In this document: positions 35,154 through 44,111 of the stretch, piece after piece | Layout: the number at the start of each line of letters is the position of its first letter | How positions within the stretch are numbered: position 1 is the stretch's first letter | Assembly (NCBI RefSeq): GCF_001513675.1 | Contig: NZ_CP013859.1 | Coordinates: 1,923,081-1,987,080 of the forward strand | Direction: 5' to 3' | Source: Microbacterium sp. XT11 | Lineage (GTDB): Bacteria; Actinomycetota; Actinomycetes; Actinomycetales; Microbacteriaceae | DNA length: 64,000 nt | Translations under genes and position numbers: made by a program | The notes under the pieces: generated by a model | Seen by the model: the letters and a program-made list of their open reading frames with translations, nothing else | Databases searched by the model: none | Told to the model about the DNA's origin: nothing

Positions 35154-35966
35154 ATGACAGACGCCACCGCGGCAGCGCCGGAGTCGATGCTGGCCGCTCC
35201 CGACCAGTCCACGCAGGACGAGATCGTCCAGGAGATCCGCGCCCGCCACGATGAGCTCGAAAGAGCTGAACGGGCGGGGGAGCGCGTGCCGGCCACCGCA
35301 CATGACTTTCCCGCGTATCGGTCGAGCCTGCTGCGGCATCCGACCAAGAACCCCAAGCTTGTCGACCCGGAGACGATAGAGCTGTTCTCGCCCGCGTTCG
35401 GACAGCGTGACGTCGCCCTCATCGAGTCCGACCTCACCCTCCAGCACGCCGGTGCTCCCCTCGGCGAGCGCATGACGGTGCAGGGGCGGCTGCTGGACTC
35501 GTGGGGGCGACCGGTGCCGAACCAGCTCATCGAGATCTGGCAGGCGAACTCCGCCGGGCGGTACATCCACCAGCGCGATCAGCATCCCGCACCGCTGGAC
35601 CCGAACTTCACGGGTGCGGGGCGCGCCATCACGAACGACAAGGGCGAGTACCGCTTCACCACGATCAAGCCAGGCCCCTACCCGTGGAAGAACCACCGCA
35701 ACGCCTGGCGTCCAGCCCACATCCACTTCTCGGTCTTCGGTTCGTCGTTCACGCAGCGTCTCGTGACGCAGATGTACTTTCCCGGCGACCCGCTGTTCGC
35801 GCTCGATCCGATCTACAACACCATCCCCCGGCAGAAGGACCGTGACGCGCTGATCGCCGTCTACGACCATGACCTCACATCGCCGGAGTGGTCGACGGGA
35901 TACCGCTTCGACATCGTGGTCGATGGCCCCGACGCCACCTACTTCGAACGCGAGGGAGACGCATGA
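35154..35966 (+). CDS. pcaH: Protocatechuate 3,4-dioxygenase beta subunit
   Basis: 270 residues from ATG 35154, preceded by GAAGGAG. It holds the non-haem iron(III) that opens the ring of protocatechuate to 3-carboxy-cis,cis-muconate. The iron ligands Tyr137, Tyr176, His189 and His191 (GRYIHQ, GPYPW, PAHIHF) have the same spacing (39, 13, 2) as in characterised PcaH. First gene of pcaHGBDCIJF, with a 4-base overlap into pcaG. Confidence 0.96.
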   Translation: MTDATAAAPESMLAAPDQSTQDEIVQEIRARHDELERAERAGERVPATAHDFPAYRSSLLRHPTKNPKLVDPETIELFSPAFGQRDVALIESDLTLQHAGAPLGERMTVQGRLLDSWGRPVPNQLIEIWQANSAGRYIHQRDQHPAPLDPNFTGAGRAITNDKGEYRFTTIKPGPYPWKNHRNAWRPAHIHFSVFGSSFTQRLVTQMYFPGDPLFALDPIYNTIPRQKDRDALIAVYDHDLTSPEWSTGYRFDIVVDGPDATYFEREGDA

Positions 35967-36520
35967 TTCCCGCCAAGACGCACCGTGCGACTCCAGGGCA
36001 GACGGTCGGACCGTTCTTCGCCTACGGCTTGGAGTACCCGAAGCAGCACGAGGTCGCCTTTCCGTACTCGCCCGGCGCGATCATGCTCTCGGGCACGGTG
36101 TACGACGGAGCCGGGGCGCCGATCCCCGATGCGCTCGTGGAGATCTTCGGCGCGGATGCCGACGGCTCCGTCCCGCACGCGCGGGGGGCGCTGCGCCGCG
36201 ACCGCCACGCGTTCACGGGGTTCGGGCGCGCCTTCACCGACGACGAGGGTCGCTACATGTTCTGGACGAGGGAGCCCGGTGCGGTCGAGGGTCGCGCGGG
36301 GTTCTTCGCCGCGATCGTGTTCGCGCGCGGGCTCCCCGACAAGCTGCACACCCGGATCTATTCGCCGTCCGACGAGCAGGCGCTCGCCGCCGACCCGCTG
36401 CTCTCCTCACTCCCCGACGCGGATCGGTCGACGCTCATCGCGACGCGCACGTCCGACGGAAACCTGTCGCACGACATCCGGCTGCAAGGCGAGAAGGAGA
36501 CGGTGTTCCTTGTCTTCTGA
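35963..36520 (+). CDS. pcaG: Protocatechuate 3,4-dioxygenase alpha subunit
   Basis: 185 residues. It is homologous to PcaH but lacks the iron ligands, as expected of the alpha subunit that forms part of the active-site pocket. TPGQTVGPFFAYGL and FTGFGRAFTDDEGRYMF are family blocks. ATG 35963 overlaps the pcaH stop, and its own 3' end overlaps the start of pcaB. Confidence 0.95.
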   Translation: MIPAKTHRATPGQTVGPFFAYGLEYPKQHEVAFPYSPGAIMLSGTVYDGAGAPIPDALVEIFGADADGSVPHARGALRRDRHAFTGFGRAFTDDEGRYMFWTREPGAVEGRAGFFAAIVFARGLPDKLHTRIYSPSDEQALAADPLLSSLPDADRSTLIATRTSDGNLSHDIRLQGEKETVFLVF

Positions 36521-37928
36521 CGCCCTTCCCTTCGGCGACCTCGGCCTGCTCACGCCGGTGAGCGCCGGGCACGACCACATCGTCTCGGACGCCGCTGTGC
36601 TGAGCGCTCTCGTGCGCGCGGAGTGTGCTCTCGTCACCGCGTACGAGCAGGTCGGCGTCGCTACGCCGCACGCGCGCCGAGCGATCCACCAGGCGTTCGG
36701 GACGGGGGAGGAGAGCCCGAACCCCGCACTCGGAATCGACATCGAGCGCCTGAGCGTGGATGCCGCACACGGCGGCAACCCCGTGATCCCGCTCGTCGGA
36801 GTTCTCAAGGAGCGAGTGCCGGCCGAGCACCGGGTGTGGATCCATCGCGGTGCGACGAGCCAGGACATCCTCGACACCGCTCTCATGATGCTCGCGCGCC
36901 AGGCCATGGAACGGATCCGGTCCTCGCTGACGCTCGCCGCGAGGAGGGCCCGTCACCTCGCCGTCACCTACGCCGATGACGTCGCCGCAGCCCGCACTCT
37001 CACCCAGCACGCTGTGCCGACGACGATCGGCGCCCGAGCGGCAACCTGGGCACGGGGCATCGAGCGGGCGGTGGGACGCATCGATGCCCTCGTGTACCCG
37101 GCGCAGCTCGGCGGCGCCGGTGGCACCCTCGCCTCGTTCGTCGAGGTCACCGGATCACTGGAAGCGGCGACGGCTCTGCCGGCGGCCTTCGCGCGAGCGG
37201 TCGGTCTCGACGTGCCCGAGGCCCCCTGGCACGTGACGCGTTGGCCGATCACCGAGCTCGGCGACTCCCTGGCACAGGCTGTCGACGCGGTCGGCAAGGT
37301 GGCTGCCGATGTGGCTGTGCTCAGCCGCACCGAGATCGGTGAGCTGTCGGAAGGCGCGGGCGGAGGGTCATCGGCCATGCCGCAGAAGCAGAATCCGACG
37401 GAGGCGGTGCTCATCCGCTCGGCCGCCCTGCGCGCGCCGCAGCTGGCGGCCACGCTGCACCTGGCGTCGGCCCTCGCCGTGGACGAGCGCCCCGACGGCG
37501 CGTGGCACGCGGAGTGGCCCACGCTGCGCGACCTGCTGCGGATCGCGTTGGGGGCGGCACAGCACAGCGCGTCCGTCCTCTCGCACCTTCGGGTCGACGT
37601 CGACGCCGCTTCTCGTCATGCCCAGGCGACAGGAGGCCGGATCGTGAGCGAGCGCCTGCGCGACGTGCTCGTGCCGCTGATCGGGACCGACCGCTTCGCC
37701 GAGCTGATCGCGAGCGACGCCGACGTGGCCGAACGCCTCCGGGCGATGCCCGAGACGGCCGGACTCGACGTCGACGCGCTCGTAGACCCGCGCGGGTACC
37801 TCGGACTGGCGCCGCGCTTCGCGCGAGGCGCGGGGGCGACCGGAGCCCGAACCGCCGCCGATCGGGATGCCGAAGCGGCCGCGGACCGTCGCGGAACCGC
37901 CGGGCCGGGAGTGGAGGACGGCCGATGA
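36510..37928 (+). CDS. pcaB: 3-carboxy-cis,cis-muconate cycloisomerase
   Basis: 472 residues from TTG 36510, which gives the usual short N-terminus before FGDLGLLTP. No ATG or GTG in frame is better placed, and GGAG lies about 10 bases upstream. It is a fumarase/aspartase superfamily member with signature GGSSAMPQKQNPTEA. It lactonises 3-carboxymuconate to 4-carboxymuconolactone. The C-terminal 30 residues are a low-complexity Ala/Arg/Gly tail. It overlaps pcaG by 11 bases and pcaD by 4. Confidence 0.92.
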   Translation: MSSDALPFGDLGLLTPVSAGHDHIVSDAAVLSALVRAECALVTAYEQVGVATPHARRAIHQAFGTGEESPNPALGIDIERLSVDAAHGGNPVIPLVGVLKERVPAEHRVWIHRGATSQDILDTALMMLARQAMERIRSSLTLAARRARHLAVTYADDVAAARTLTQHAVPTTIGARAATWARGIERAVGRIDALVYPAQLGGAGGTLASFVEVTGSLEAATALPAAFARAVGLDVPEAPWHVTRWPITELGDSLAQAVDAVGKVAADVAVLSRTEIGELSEGAGGGSSAMPQKQNPTEAVLIRSAALRAPQLAATLHLASALAVDERPDGAWHAEWPTLRDLLRIALGAAQHSASVLSHLRVDVDAASRHAQATGGRIVSERLRDVLVPLIGTDRFAELIASDADVAERLRAMPETAGLDVDALVDPRGYLGLAPRFARGAGATGARTAADRDAEAAADRRGTAGPGVEDGR

Positions 37929-38707
37929 CACGGGCGCCTCTGATCTCCCTGACCGCTCCGGTCGGCCCGGCTGACGCGCCGCTCGTGGTGCTCGGCCCGT
38001 CATTGGGAACCTCGACGATCCTGTGGGAGGACGTCGTGCCGCTGCTCGCCGACGACTACCGCGTGGCCGCGTGGGACCTGCCCGGTCATGGCACGGGCCC
38101 GATCGTCCGTGACGCATTCACGGTCGCGGATCTGGCGGATGCGGTGGCGGCGGCGGTTCCCGATGGCGAGTTCCTGTACGCCGGGGTGTCGCTCGGCGGG
38201 GCGACGGGTCTGGAACTCGCGCTGCGACACCGCGAGCGACTGCGCGGCCTCGCCGTCCTCGCGTCCGGAGCGCACCTCGGCGACCCCGACTCCTGGTCCG
38301 ACCGCGCTGCGCAGGCGCGCAAGCAGAGCACGTCGAGCCTCATCACCGCTTCGGCCCAGCGCTGGTTCGCGCCCGAGTCGATCGCCCGTCGTGCTGACGT
38401 GAGCGGACGACTGCTGCATGCGCTGCAGGAGGCGGACGACGAGGGTTACGCCCTCTGCTGCGAGGCCCTCGCCGGGTACGACGTGCGCGCCTCCCTGGCG
38501 GACATCACCGTGCCGGTGCTCGCCGCGTGGGGCGCCTTCGACGCCGTCGCCCCCGAGGGCCACGCCCTGGAGATCGCGCAGGGCGTCGCGAACGGGCGCG
38601 TCGCGCACATCGACGACGCCGGGCATCTGCCGCCCGCCGAGCAGCCCGAGGTCGTCGCGGCGCTGTTGCGCGGGTTCTTCGCATCGATCACCCGAGGAGA
38701 CGCCTGA
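37925..38707 (+). CDS. pcaD: 3-oxoadipate enol-lactonase
   Basis: 260 residues of an alpha/beta hydrolase. The nucleophile elbow GVSLGG gives Ser89, and the late DAGHLPPAEQPE carries the catalytic histidine. It hydrolyses beta-ketoadipate enol-lactone to 3-oxoadipate. In some Actinobacteria PcaD and PcaC are fused as PcaL; here they are separate, overlapping by one base. Confidence 0.94.
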   Translation: MTRAPLISLTAPVGPADAPLVVLGPSLGTSTILWEDVVPLLADDYRVAAWDLPGHGTGPIVRDAFTVADLADAVAAAVPDGEFLYAGVSLGGATGLELALRHRERLRGLAVLASGAHLGDPDSWSDRAAQARKQSTSSLITASAQRWFAPESIARRADVSGRLLHALQEADDEGYALCCEALAGYDVRASLADITVPVLAAWGAFDAVAPEGHALEIAQGVANGRVAHIDDAGHLPPAEQPEVVAALLRGFFASITRGDA

Positions 38708-39108
38708 TGGCCACCGACCAGGAACGCCACGAACAGGGCATGGCGGTGCGCCGTGCCGTGTTGTCGGATGCTCACGTCGACGCGTCGCTCGCGGCGACGA
38801 CCGGCTTCACCGCCGACTGGCAGGACTTCATCACCCGAGTGGCCTGGGGTGACATCTGGTCGCGGCCGGGTCTCGACCGGCGTTCGCGCTCGGTGGCGGT
38901 GTTGAGCTCGCTCATCGCGCACGGTCACCACGAGGAGCTGGCGATGCACCTGCGCGCGGCGCTTCGCAACGGCTTGAGCACGGAGGAGATCCGAGAGGTC
39001 ATCATGCAGGCGGCGATCTACTCCGGCGTCCCTGCGGCCAACTCCGCCTTCCGCATCGCCTCCGAGGTGTTCGCGGCGGCCGACCTCCCCGAGGAGGGCG
39101 CGTCGTGA
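38707..39108 (+). CDS. pcaC: 4-carboxymuconolactone decarboxylase
   Basis: 133 residues, the usual PcaC size, with the all-helical AhpD-like fold (RRSRSVAVLSSLIAHGHHEELAMHL..., in parts; EVIMQAAIYSGVPAANSAF). It removes CO2 from 4-carboxymuconolactone to give beta-ketoadipate enol-lactone. ATG 38707 shares one base with the pcaD stop, and its stop overlaps the pcaI GTG. Confidence 0.95.
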   Translation: MATDQERHEQGMAVRRAVLSDAHVDASLAATTGFTADWQDFITRVAWGDIWSRPGLDRRSRSVAVLSSLIAHGHHEELAMHLRAALRNGLSTEEIREVIMQAAIYSGVPAANSAFRIASEVFAAADLPEEGAS

Positions 39109-39860
39109 TCGACAAGACCGTGCCCGACGTCGAGGCCGCCGTCGCCGGGATCGGTGACGGCTCAACCGTCATGATCGGCGGCTTCGGTCGCGCAGGGCAA
39201 CCCGTCGAGCTCATCGACGCCCTCATCGCGCAGGGCGCGCGCGACCTCACGGTCGTCAACAACAACGCCGGCAACGGCGACACCGGGCTCGCCGCGCTCC
39301 TGGCCACGGGGCGGGTGCGCAAGATCATCTGCTCGTTCCCCCGGCAGAGCGACTCATGGGTGTTCGACCGGCTCTACCGTGAGGGAAGGATCGAACTCGA
39401 GCTCGTGCCCCAGGGCAACCTCGCCGAGCGCATTCGAGCGGCAGGGGCCGGCATCGGGGCCTTCTTCACCCCTACCGGCTTCGGCACGCGCCTCGCCGAA
39501 GGCAAGGAGACGCGGCGCATCGGCGGCCGGGACTACGTGCTCGAACACCCCATCCATGCCGACGTCGCGCTGGTGAGCGCGCGCGCCGCCGACCGCTGGG
39601 GCAATCTGGTGTATCGCGAGACGGCGCGCAACCTCGGCCCCATCATGGCTGCGGCTGCCGCCACGACCGTCGTGCAGGTCGACGAGGTGGTGCCGCTCGG
39701 GTCGCTCGATCCCGAGAGCATCGTCACCCCGGGCATCTACGTCGATCGCGTCGTCGCGGTCGGTGAACGACCATGGCTGCGAGACGGCGCGTTCGTCGGC
39801 GGCGTGGACATCGAAGGCCGGCCGCTCGCCGCGCACGCACCGGAAGGAGGTTCGAGATGA
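39105..39860 (+). CDS. pcaI: 3-oxoadipate CoA-transferase subunit A
   Basis: 251 residues. The glycine-rich CoA-transferase motif GGFGRAGQPVELI follows the N-terminus, and VNNNAGNGDTGLAALL and GAFFTPTGFGTRLAEGK are conserved in alpha subunits. It transfers CoA from succinyl-CoA to 3-oxoadipate together with PcaJ. GTG 39105 overlaps the pcaC stop, and a ribosome site for pcaJ lies in its last codons. Confidence 0.94.
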   Translation: MIDKTVPDVEAAVAGIGDGSTVMIGGFGRAGQPVELIDALIAQGARDLTVVNNNAGNGDTGLAALLATGRVRKIICSFPRQSDSWVFDRLYREGRIELELVPQGNLAERIRAAGAGIGAFFTPTGFGTRLAEGKETRRIGGRDYVLEHPIHADVALVSARAADRWGNLVYRETARNLGPIMAAAAATTVVQVDEVVPLGSLDPESIVTPGIYVDRVVAVGERPWLRDGAFVGGVDIEGRPLAAHAPEGGSR

Positions 39861-40504
39861 CCACTCGCATCACACGGGCGGCACTCGCCGCGCGTGTCGC
39901 ATCCGACATCCCCGACGGCGCTGTGGTGAACCTCGGAATCGGAGCGCCGACGTTGATCGCCGACTTCCTGCCGGAGGGTCGCGAGATCGTGCTGCACACC
40001 GAGAACGGGATGCTCGGCATGGGACCGGCGCCCGAGCGCGGCATGGTGGATCCCGACCTCATCAATGCGGGGAAGCAGCCGGTCACCGCGCTCGCCGGTG
40101 CCGCGTACTTCCACCACGCGGACTCGTTCGGGATGATGCGCGGCGGGCACCTCGACGTGTGCGTGCTGGGTGCGTTCCAGGTGTCGGCGAGGGGGGACCT
40201 CGCGAACTGGTCGACCGGTGCGTCCTCCGCGATCCCCGCGGTCGGCGGTGCGATGGACCTCGCCATCGGCGCGAAACAGGTCTACGTCATGACCGACCTG
40301 CTGACGAAGGACGGCGAGCCCAAGCTCGTGGAGGCCTGCAGCTATCCGCTCACCGGTGTCGGCTGCGTCTCGCGCGTCTACACCGACCATGGGGTCTTCG
40401 ACGTCACGCCCGACGGCTTCCGCGTGCGGGAGCTTTTCGGGGACAACACCCACGGCGAGATCGAGGCGCTGCTCGGTCTCGCCCTGCGTGAACAGGAGGC
40501 CTGA
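39857..40504 (+). CDS. pcaJ: 3-oxoadipate CoA-transferase subunit B
   Basis: 215 residues. The catalytic glutamate that forms the CoA thioester is Glu49 in HTENGMLGMGP, and VNLGIGAPTL and GGHLDVCVLGAFQV are family blocks. It pairs with PcaI. AAGGAGG lies about 7 bases before ATG 39857, which shares the ATGA with the pcaI stop. Confidence 0.95.
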   Translation: MTTRITRAALAARVASDIPDGAVVNLGIGAPTLIADFLPEGREIVLHTENGMLGMGPAPERGMVDPDLINAGKQPVTALAGAAYFHHADSFGMMRGGHLDVCVLGAFQVSARGDLANWSTGASSAIPAVGGAMDLAIGAKQVYVMTDLLTKDGEPKLVEACSYPLTGVGCVSRVYTDHGVFDVTPDGFRVRELFGDNTHGEIEALLGLALREQEA

Positions 40505-40507
40505 GCG

Positions 40508-41674
40508 ATGCCCGCTTCGTTCGTGTACGACGCCGTCCGAACGCCCTTCGCGCGGCACGGCAAAGCCTTCGCCGACGTGCGGCCGGACGACCTCGCGGCC
40601 ACGGTGATGGCATCCATCGTCGGGCGCGTCGGCATCGACCCCGCTCGCATCGACGACGTGATGTTCGGCGACGCGAACCAGGCGGGGGAGGACAACCGCA
40701 ACGTCGCACGATTCGGCGCACTCCTCGCGGGCTTTCCGGCGTCGGTGCCCGGGACGACCATCAACCGCCTGTGCGGATCGTCGATGGATGCGGTCATACA
40801 GGGGTCGCGGGCGATCGAGGCGGGCGACGCCGATGTGATCCTGGCTGGCGGCGTGGAATCGATGACACGAGCGCCGTTCGTGGTGGAGAAGAGCCCGCGT
40901 CCCTTTCCCGCCGCGAACCAGACGATGTGGAACACCGCGATCGGGTGGCGCATGACGAACCCGCGGCTGCGGAAGGACTGGACGATCTCGAACGGGGAGA
41001 GCGCCGAGAAGCTCGCCGAGCTCTTCGGCATCTCGCGGGAGCAGCAGGACGCCTTCGCCGCCCGCAGTCACCGCCTCGCCGCGGCGGCCTGGGCCGAGGG
41101 ACGCTTCGACGACGAGATCGTGCAGGTCGACGACCACCCTCTCGCGCGGGATGAGGGGATCCGCGACGAGTCGACAGTCGAGGTGCTGTCGGGCTTGCGC
41201 CCCGCGTTTCGAGCAGACGGCGTGGTCACCGCGGGCAACTCGTCGCCGATCAGCGACGGTGCCTCAGCGGTGCTTTTGGGGGCGGAAGGCGCCCTCGAGA
41301 GCGAGCCGCTGGCGAGGGTCGCGGGTCGCGCAGTGTTCGGCAATCCGCCCGACGTGTTCGGCATCGCGCCAGTGGAGGCGGCGAACCGCGCCCTTGCGCG
41401 GGCCGGCCGGACCTGGGATGACGTCTCCTTCGTCGAGCTGAACGAGGCGTTCGCCTCGCAGACCCTGGCGTGCGCCAAGCTGTGGACCGAGCTCGACCCC
41501 GCTCTCCTCAATCAGCACGGTGGAGCGATCGCGATCGGGCACCCCCTCGGCGCCTCGGGCGGCCGTATCATCGCGCGCGCTGCGCACGAGCTGAAGCGCC
41601 GCGGTCACGGGGTCGCGCTCGCCGCGATCTGCATCGGGGTGGGCCAGGGTCTGGCCGTGGTGCTCGAACGCTGA
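40508..41674 (+). CDS. pcaF: 3-oxoadipyl-CoA thiolase
   Basis: 388 residues. The thiolase nucleophile is Cys89 (INRLCGSSMDAV). The late catalytic histidine is in GHPLGASGGRI and the second cysteine in AICIGVGQG. It splits 3-oxoadipyl-CoA to succinyl-CoA and acetyl-CoA, the last step of the beta-ketoadipate pathway. The start lies 3 bases after the pcaJ stop. With it the operon is complete from protocatechuate to central metabolism. Confidence 0.95.
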   Translation: MPASFVYDAVRTPFARHGKAFADVRPDDLAATVMASIVGRVGIDPARIDDVMFGDANQAGEDNRNVARFGALLAGFPASVPGTTINRLCGSSMDAVIQGSRAIEAGDADVILAGGVESMTRAPFVVEKSPRPFPAANQTMWNTAIGWRMTNPRLRKDWTISNGESAEKLAELFGISREQQDAFAARSHRLAAAAWAEGRFDDEIVQVDDHPLARDEGIRDESTVEVLSGLRPAFRADGVVTAGNSSPISDGASAVLLGAEGALESEPLARVAGRAVFGNPPDVFGIAPVEAANRALARAGRTWDDVSFVELNEAFASQTLACAKLWTELDPALLNQHGGAIAIGHPLGASGGRIIARAAHELKRRGHGVALAAICIGVGQGLAVVLER

Positions 41675-41744
41675 GCGGTGCTCGTGCCGTGAGGCGACGC
41701 CTGCGCCGTCGTGAACGGTCGGACCGCCGGTGCATCATGAACGC

Positions 41745-42437
41745 TCAGGACGATGCGCGGCCCGCGTCGTGCACCGTCTGCTGACGACCCTCCGCCGCGA
41801 GCACCAGAGACACCGTGTCGGCGAGGCGATCGAGGAGTTCACGCCAGTCGTAGTCGTCGTCGGGGCTCGCCGTCGAGGTCACGCCGAGGCCGAGATATCG
41901 GACGCTCAGGCTGTAGAAGATCTCGAACGCCCACCGTGCGTTCTCTCTCGGCAGTTCGATGTGGTGGACGGCCGCGGCCTCGAGCAGAGCGCGGATGAAC
42001 ACGGCCTGCCCCGCATCACCGGATCGTCGCCCGCGCTCGAGGATCGTGTCGTCGTCGACGCCCAGGAGAAAGAACGGCGACAACAGGTCGCGGTTCTCCC
42101 GCAGGATCTCGGCGTAGGCGACGACGATCCGCGTCGTCGCCTCCGCGAAGCTCCCGGCTCCCGCCGCGGCGCCGCTGACGCGGTCTTCTGTCAGACGGTC
42201 GAGACGATCGAACTCCTCGCTCTGGACCGCCCTCAGCAGTTCCGCCTTGCCGGCGACCCTGCCGTAGATCGAGCCGATGGAGACCTCCGCCCTCGCGCTC
42301 ACTTCGGCCAGGGAGAACTGGCCGCTCCCGCGCTCGTGGAGGAGCTGAAGCACGGCCGCGCAAACCTTCGCGAAAGAGTCCCGGCTGCGCTGCTGTTTGG
42401 GCTCCGAGAAGCCGCGGACGGAGGGTGCTGCGGCCAT
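41745..42437 (-). CDS. TetR family regulator
   Basis: 230 residues. The DNA-binding helices are SLAEVSARAEVSIGSIYGRVAGKAELLRAV, read in two blocks. The C-terminal ligand domain is unassigned. It is upstream-adjacent, on the same strand, to the GH39-like/monooxygenase pair, and converges with pcaF. A near-palindrome 78 bp upstream of its start may be the operator. Confidence 0.85.
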   Translation of the reverse strand: MAAAPSVRGFSEPKQQRSRDSFAKVCAAVLQLLHERGSGQFSLAEVSARAEVSIGSIYGRVAGKAELLRAVQSEEFDRLDRLTEDRVSGAAAGAGSFAEATTRIVVAYAEILRENRDLLSPFFLLGVDDDTILERGRRSGDAGQAVFIRALLEAAAVHHIELPRENARWAFEIFYSLSVRYLGLGVTSTASPDDDYDWRELLDRLADTVSLVLAAEGRQQTVHDAGRASS

Positions 42438-42514
42438 CGCCTCTCCCGTTCCGAGTCCGGCGGTTCGATCCGGCGAGCGCCTCGACGGACGAAGCAGGCC
42501 AGGACTCCTGAATG

Positions 42515-42528
42515 TCGCTTACCAGTGA
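42515..42528. promoter_or_regulatory. Possible TetR operator
   Basis: TCGCT-TACC-AGTGA, 5-bp arms with one mismatch, between the TetR gene and the GH39-like gene. Confidence 0.35.
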
Positions 42529-42568
42529 AAGATATCCCGTCAGGACGACAGTGCTCGGCCTCCTGCGA

Positions 42569-44080
42569 TCACCCCGCGGCGGTCGAGCCCGCCTGGGGTG
42601 CCGCCGCGACGTCGACGAGCAGAACGGACTGCGGCGGCAGCGCGAGGTCGAGTTCAAGGCCGCCGGCATCGGATGTCCGCGCGTCGCGGGGCCCCTCGGC
42701 GAGCCCCGCCGCAGAGGCGACGGTGACCTGCACAGCGCGGTCGGTCCACGGCAGATTTCGCACCTCCACGTGGACCGACTCCACACCCGCCGACGCCAGT
42801 TCGCTGCGCTGAGGCGGCAGGGTGAGCCCCAGCTCGATCTGCTCGTCGCCGATCGGGATGCGGAATGTGAAACGGTCGTCCTCGCGTGTCGCGAGCGCGC
42901 TGTCGGGGGCGACGTAGTTGGCGATCAGCACGCGCACGTGACCCTCGTCGCTGCTCGCCGCGCAGGCGAGTCCCGACAGGTCGCCGCCGGTGACGCCGAG
43001 ACGCCGACCGCGGAGCGCGCGTCCGGCCAGCGCGAGCGCTCGCGAGCGCTCATCGGGCACCCCGTTCACATCACCGACACCTCCGGGGTCGACGAACCCG
43101 TAATGAGGGTCGCGACCGGAATCGGCACGGAAGAAGAACGCATGATCGATGACGGTGTCCTGCAGGTAGATCGCGGTGGCGGCCTGGAACGCGGCCTTCT
43201 CCTCGGCCGGCGCCGACGCGCTGGGCACTGCGAGGTAGTTCCAGTAGCAGAGTGTGAGCTCCGTGTCGGTGAACCCGTGGCGGTCGAGCAGCTCGCGAAG
43301 CTGCTCCGACACGTACCGGTAGTCGAGAGGATCGCGGCTGCCGTCGGTGAACCAGAGGAACGAGAAGAAGTCGAGCGGCAGGCCTCGCTCGCGCACGAAC
43401 TCGAGGAAGCCCTCCCGGTACGGTGCGCCGGTCTCGAGGGGGAAGGCGGTGGCCGGCCCGCCGACGGTCAGCGAGGGGTCGACGCGGTGAACCGCCTCGC
43501 AGAACGCCTGGTACATGGCATAGAACTCCTCGGGCCGCCCCGCGAAGTGCAGCGGCCCGAGATCCGGCTGGTCGCCGAACTCGTAGACGCGGATGGGCTT
43601 CGCGGGCCCACCCGCCCACCCCTGCGAGTAGTGGCGCACGATGCGCTCGACGACCCGGCCGTAGAGCTCGACATCCTCCGCGGGGAGCTTGTTCCGGGGA
43701 ATGGAGCTGGCGACGGTGAACATGACCTCGGCACCGATGGAGTGCACCGCCTCCACCCATTGATCGGTCGCCGCGAAGTTGTAGCTCGCGGGATCGTCGA
43801 CGTCGGCGCCCCAGTCGGGGAACAAGCTCGTCGGGTTGTCGCGCGTGTCCAGGCGCGAGACCCAGTCGAACGACCGCACGATCGTCACCCCGGCTTCGCG
43901 CCACAGCGGGGTCATGTCCGGGAACTCCGGGTAGGCGTCCACGGGGCCCGGTACGCCGCCCACACCGTTCAAGGGCCGGAACGCGGCCTGATCGCCGGCG
44001 TCGATGATGAGCGTCCGGGTGGGGGAGTCGCTCGGGGGAGCGACGGTGCGGGGCGAGTCATCCGTGTTCGGCACGAGCAT
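42569..44080 (-). CDS. GH39-like TIM-barrel protein lacking both catalytic glutamates
   Basis: 503 residues with a TIM barrel (about 25-360) and a C-terminal beta domain, laid out like GH39 xylosidase/iduronidase proteins. Matching blocks include VTIVRSFDWV, the strand before YEFGDQPDL and the strand PLDFFSFLWF. The usual acid/base block NEP reads GDQPD, with Gln171 where Glu is expected. The nucleophile block TEWN reads CYWN, with Tyr279 for Glu. It is therefore probably not a classical retaining glycosidase. It is 31 bp downstream of the FAD monooxygenase on the same strand. No signal peptide is visible. Confidence 0.6.
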   Translation of the reverse strand: MLVPNTDDSPRTVAPPSDSPTRTLIIDAGDQAAFRPLNGVGGVPGPVDAYPEFPDMTPLWREAGVTIVRSFDWVSRLDTRDNPTSLFPDWGADVDDPASYNFAATDQWVEAVHSIGAEVMFTVASSIPRNKLPAEDVELYGRVVERIVRHYSQGWAGGPAKPIRVYEFGDQPDLGPLHFAGRPEEFYAMYQAFCEAVHRVDPSLTVGGPATAFPLETGAPYREGFLEFVRERGLPLDFFSFLWFTDGSRDPLDYRYVSEQLRELLDRHGFTDTELTLCYWNYLAVPSASAPAEEKAAFQAATAIYLQDTVIDHAFFFRADSGRDPHYGFVDPGGVGDVNGVPDERSRALALAGRALRGRRLGVTGGDLSGLACAASSDEGHVRVLIANYVAPDSALATREDDRFTFRIPIGDEQIELGLTLPPQRSELASAGVESVHVEVRNLPWTDRAVQVTVASAAGLAEGPRDARTSDAGGLELDLALPPQSVLLVDVAAAPQAGSTAAG

Positions 44081-44111
44081 CTCCTCGGTGATGAAGGGTG
44101 GTTCCGGCGGC

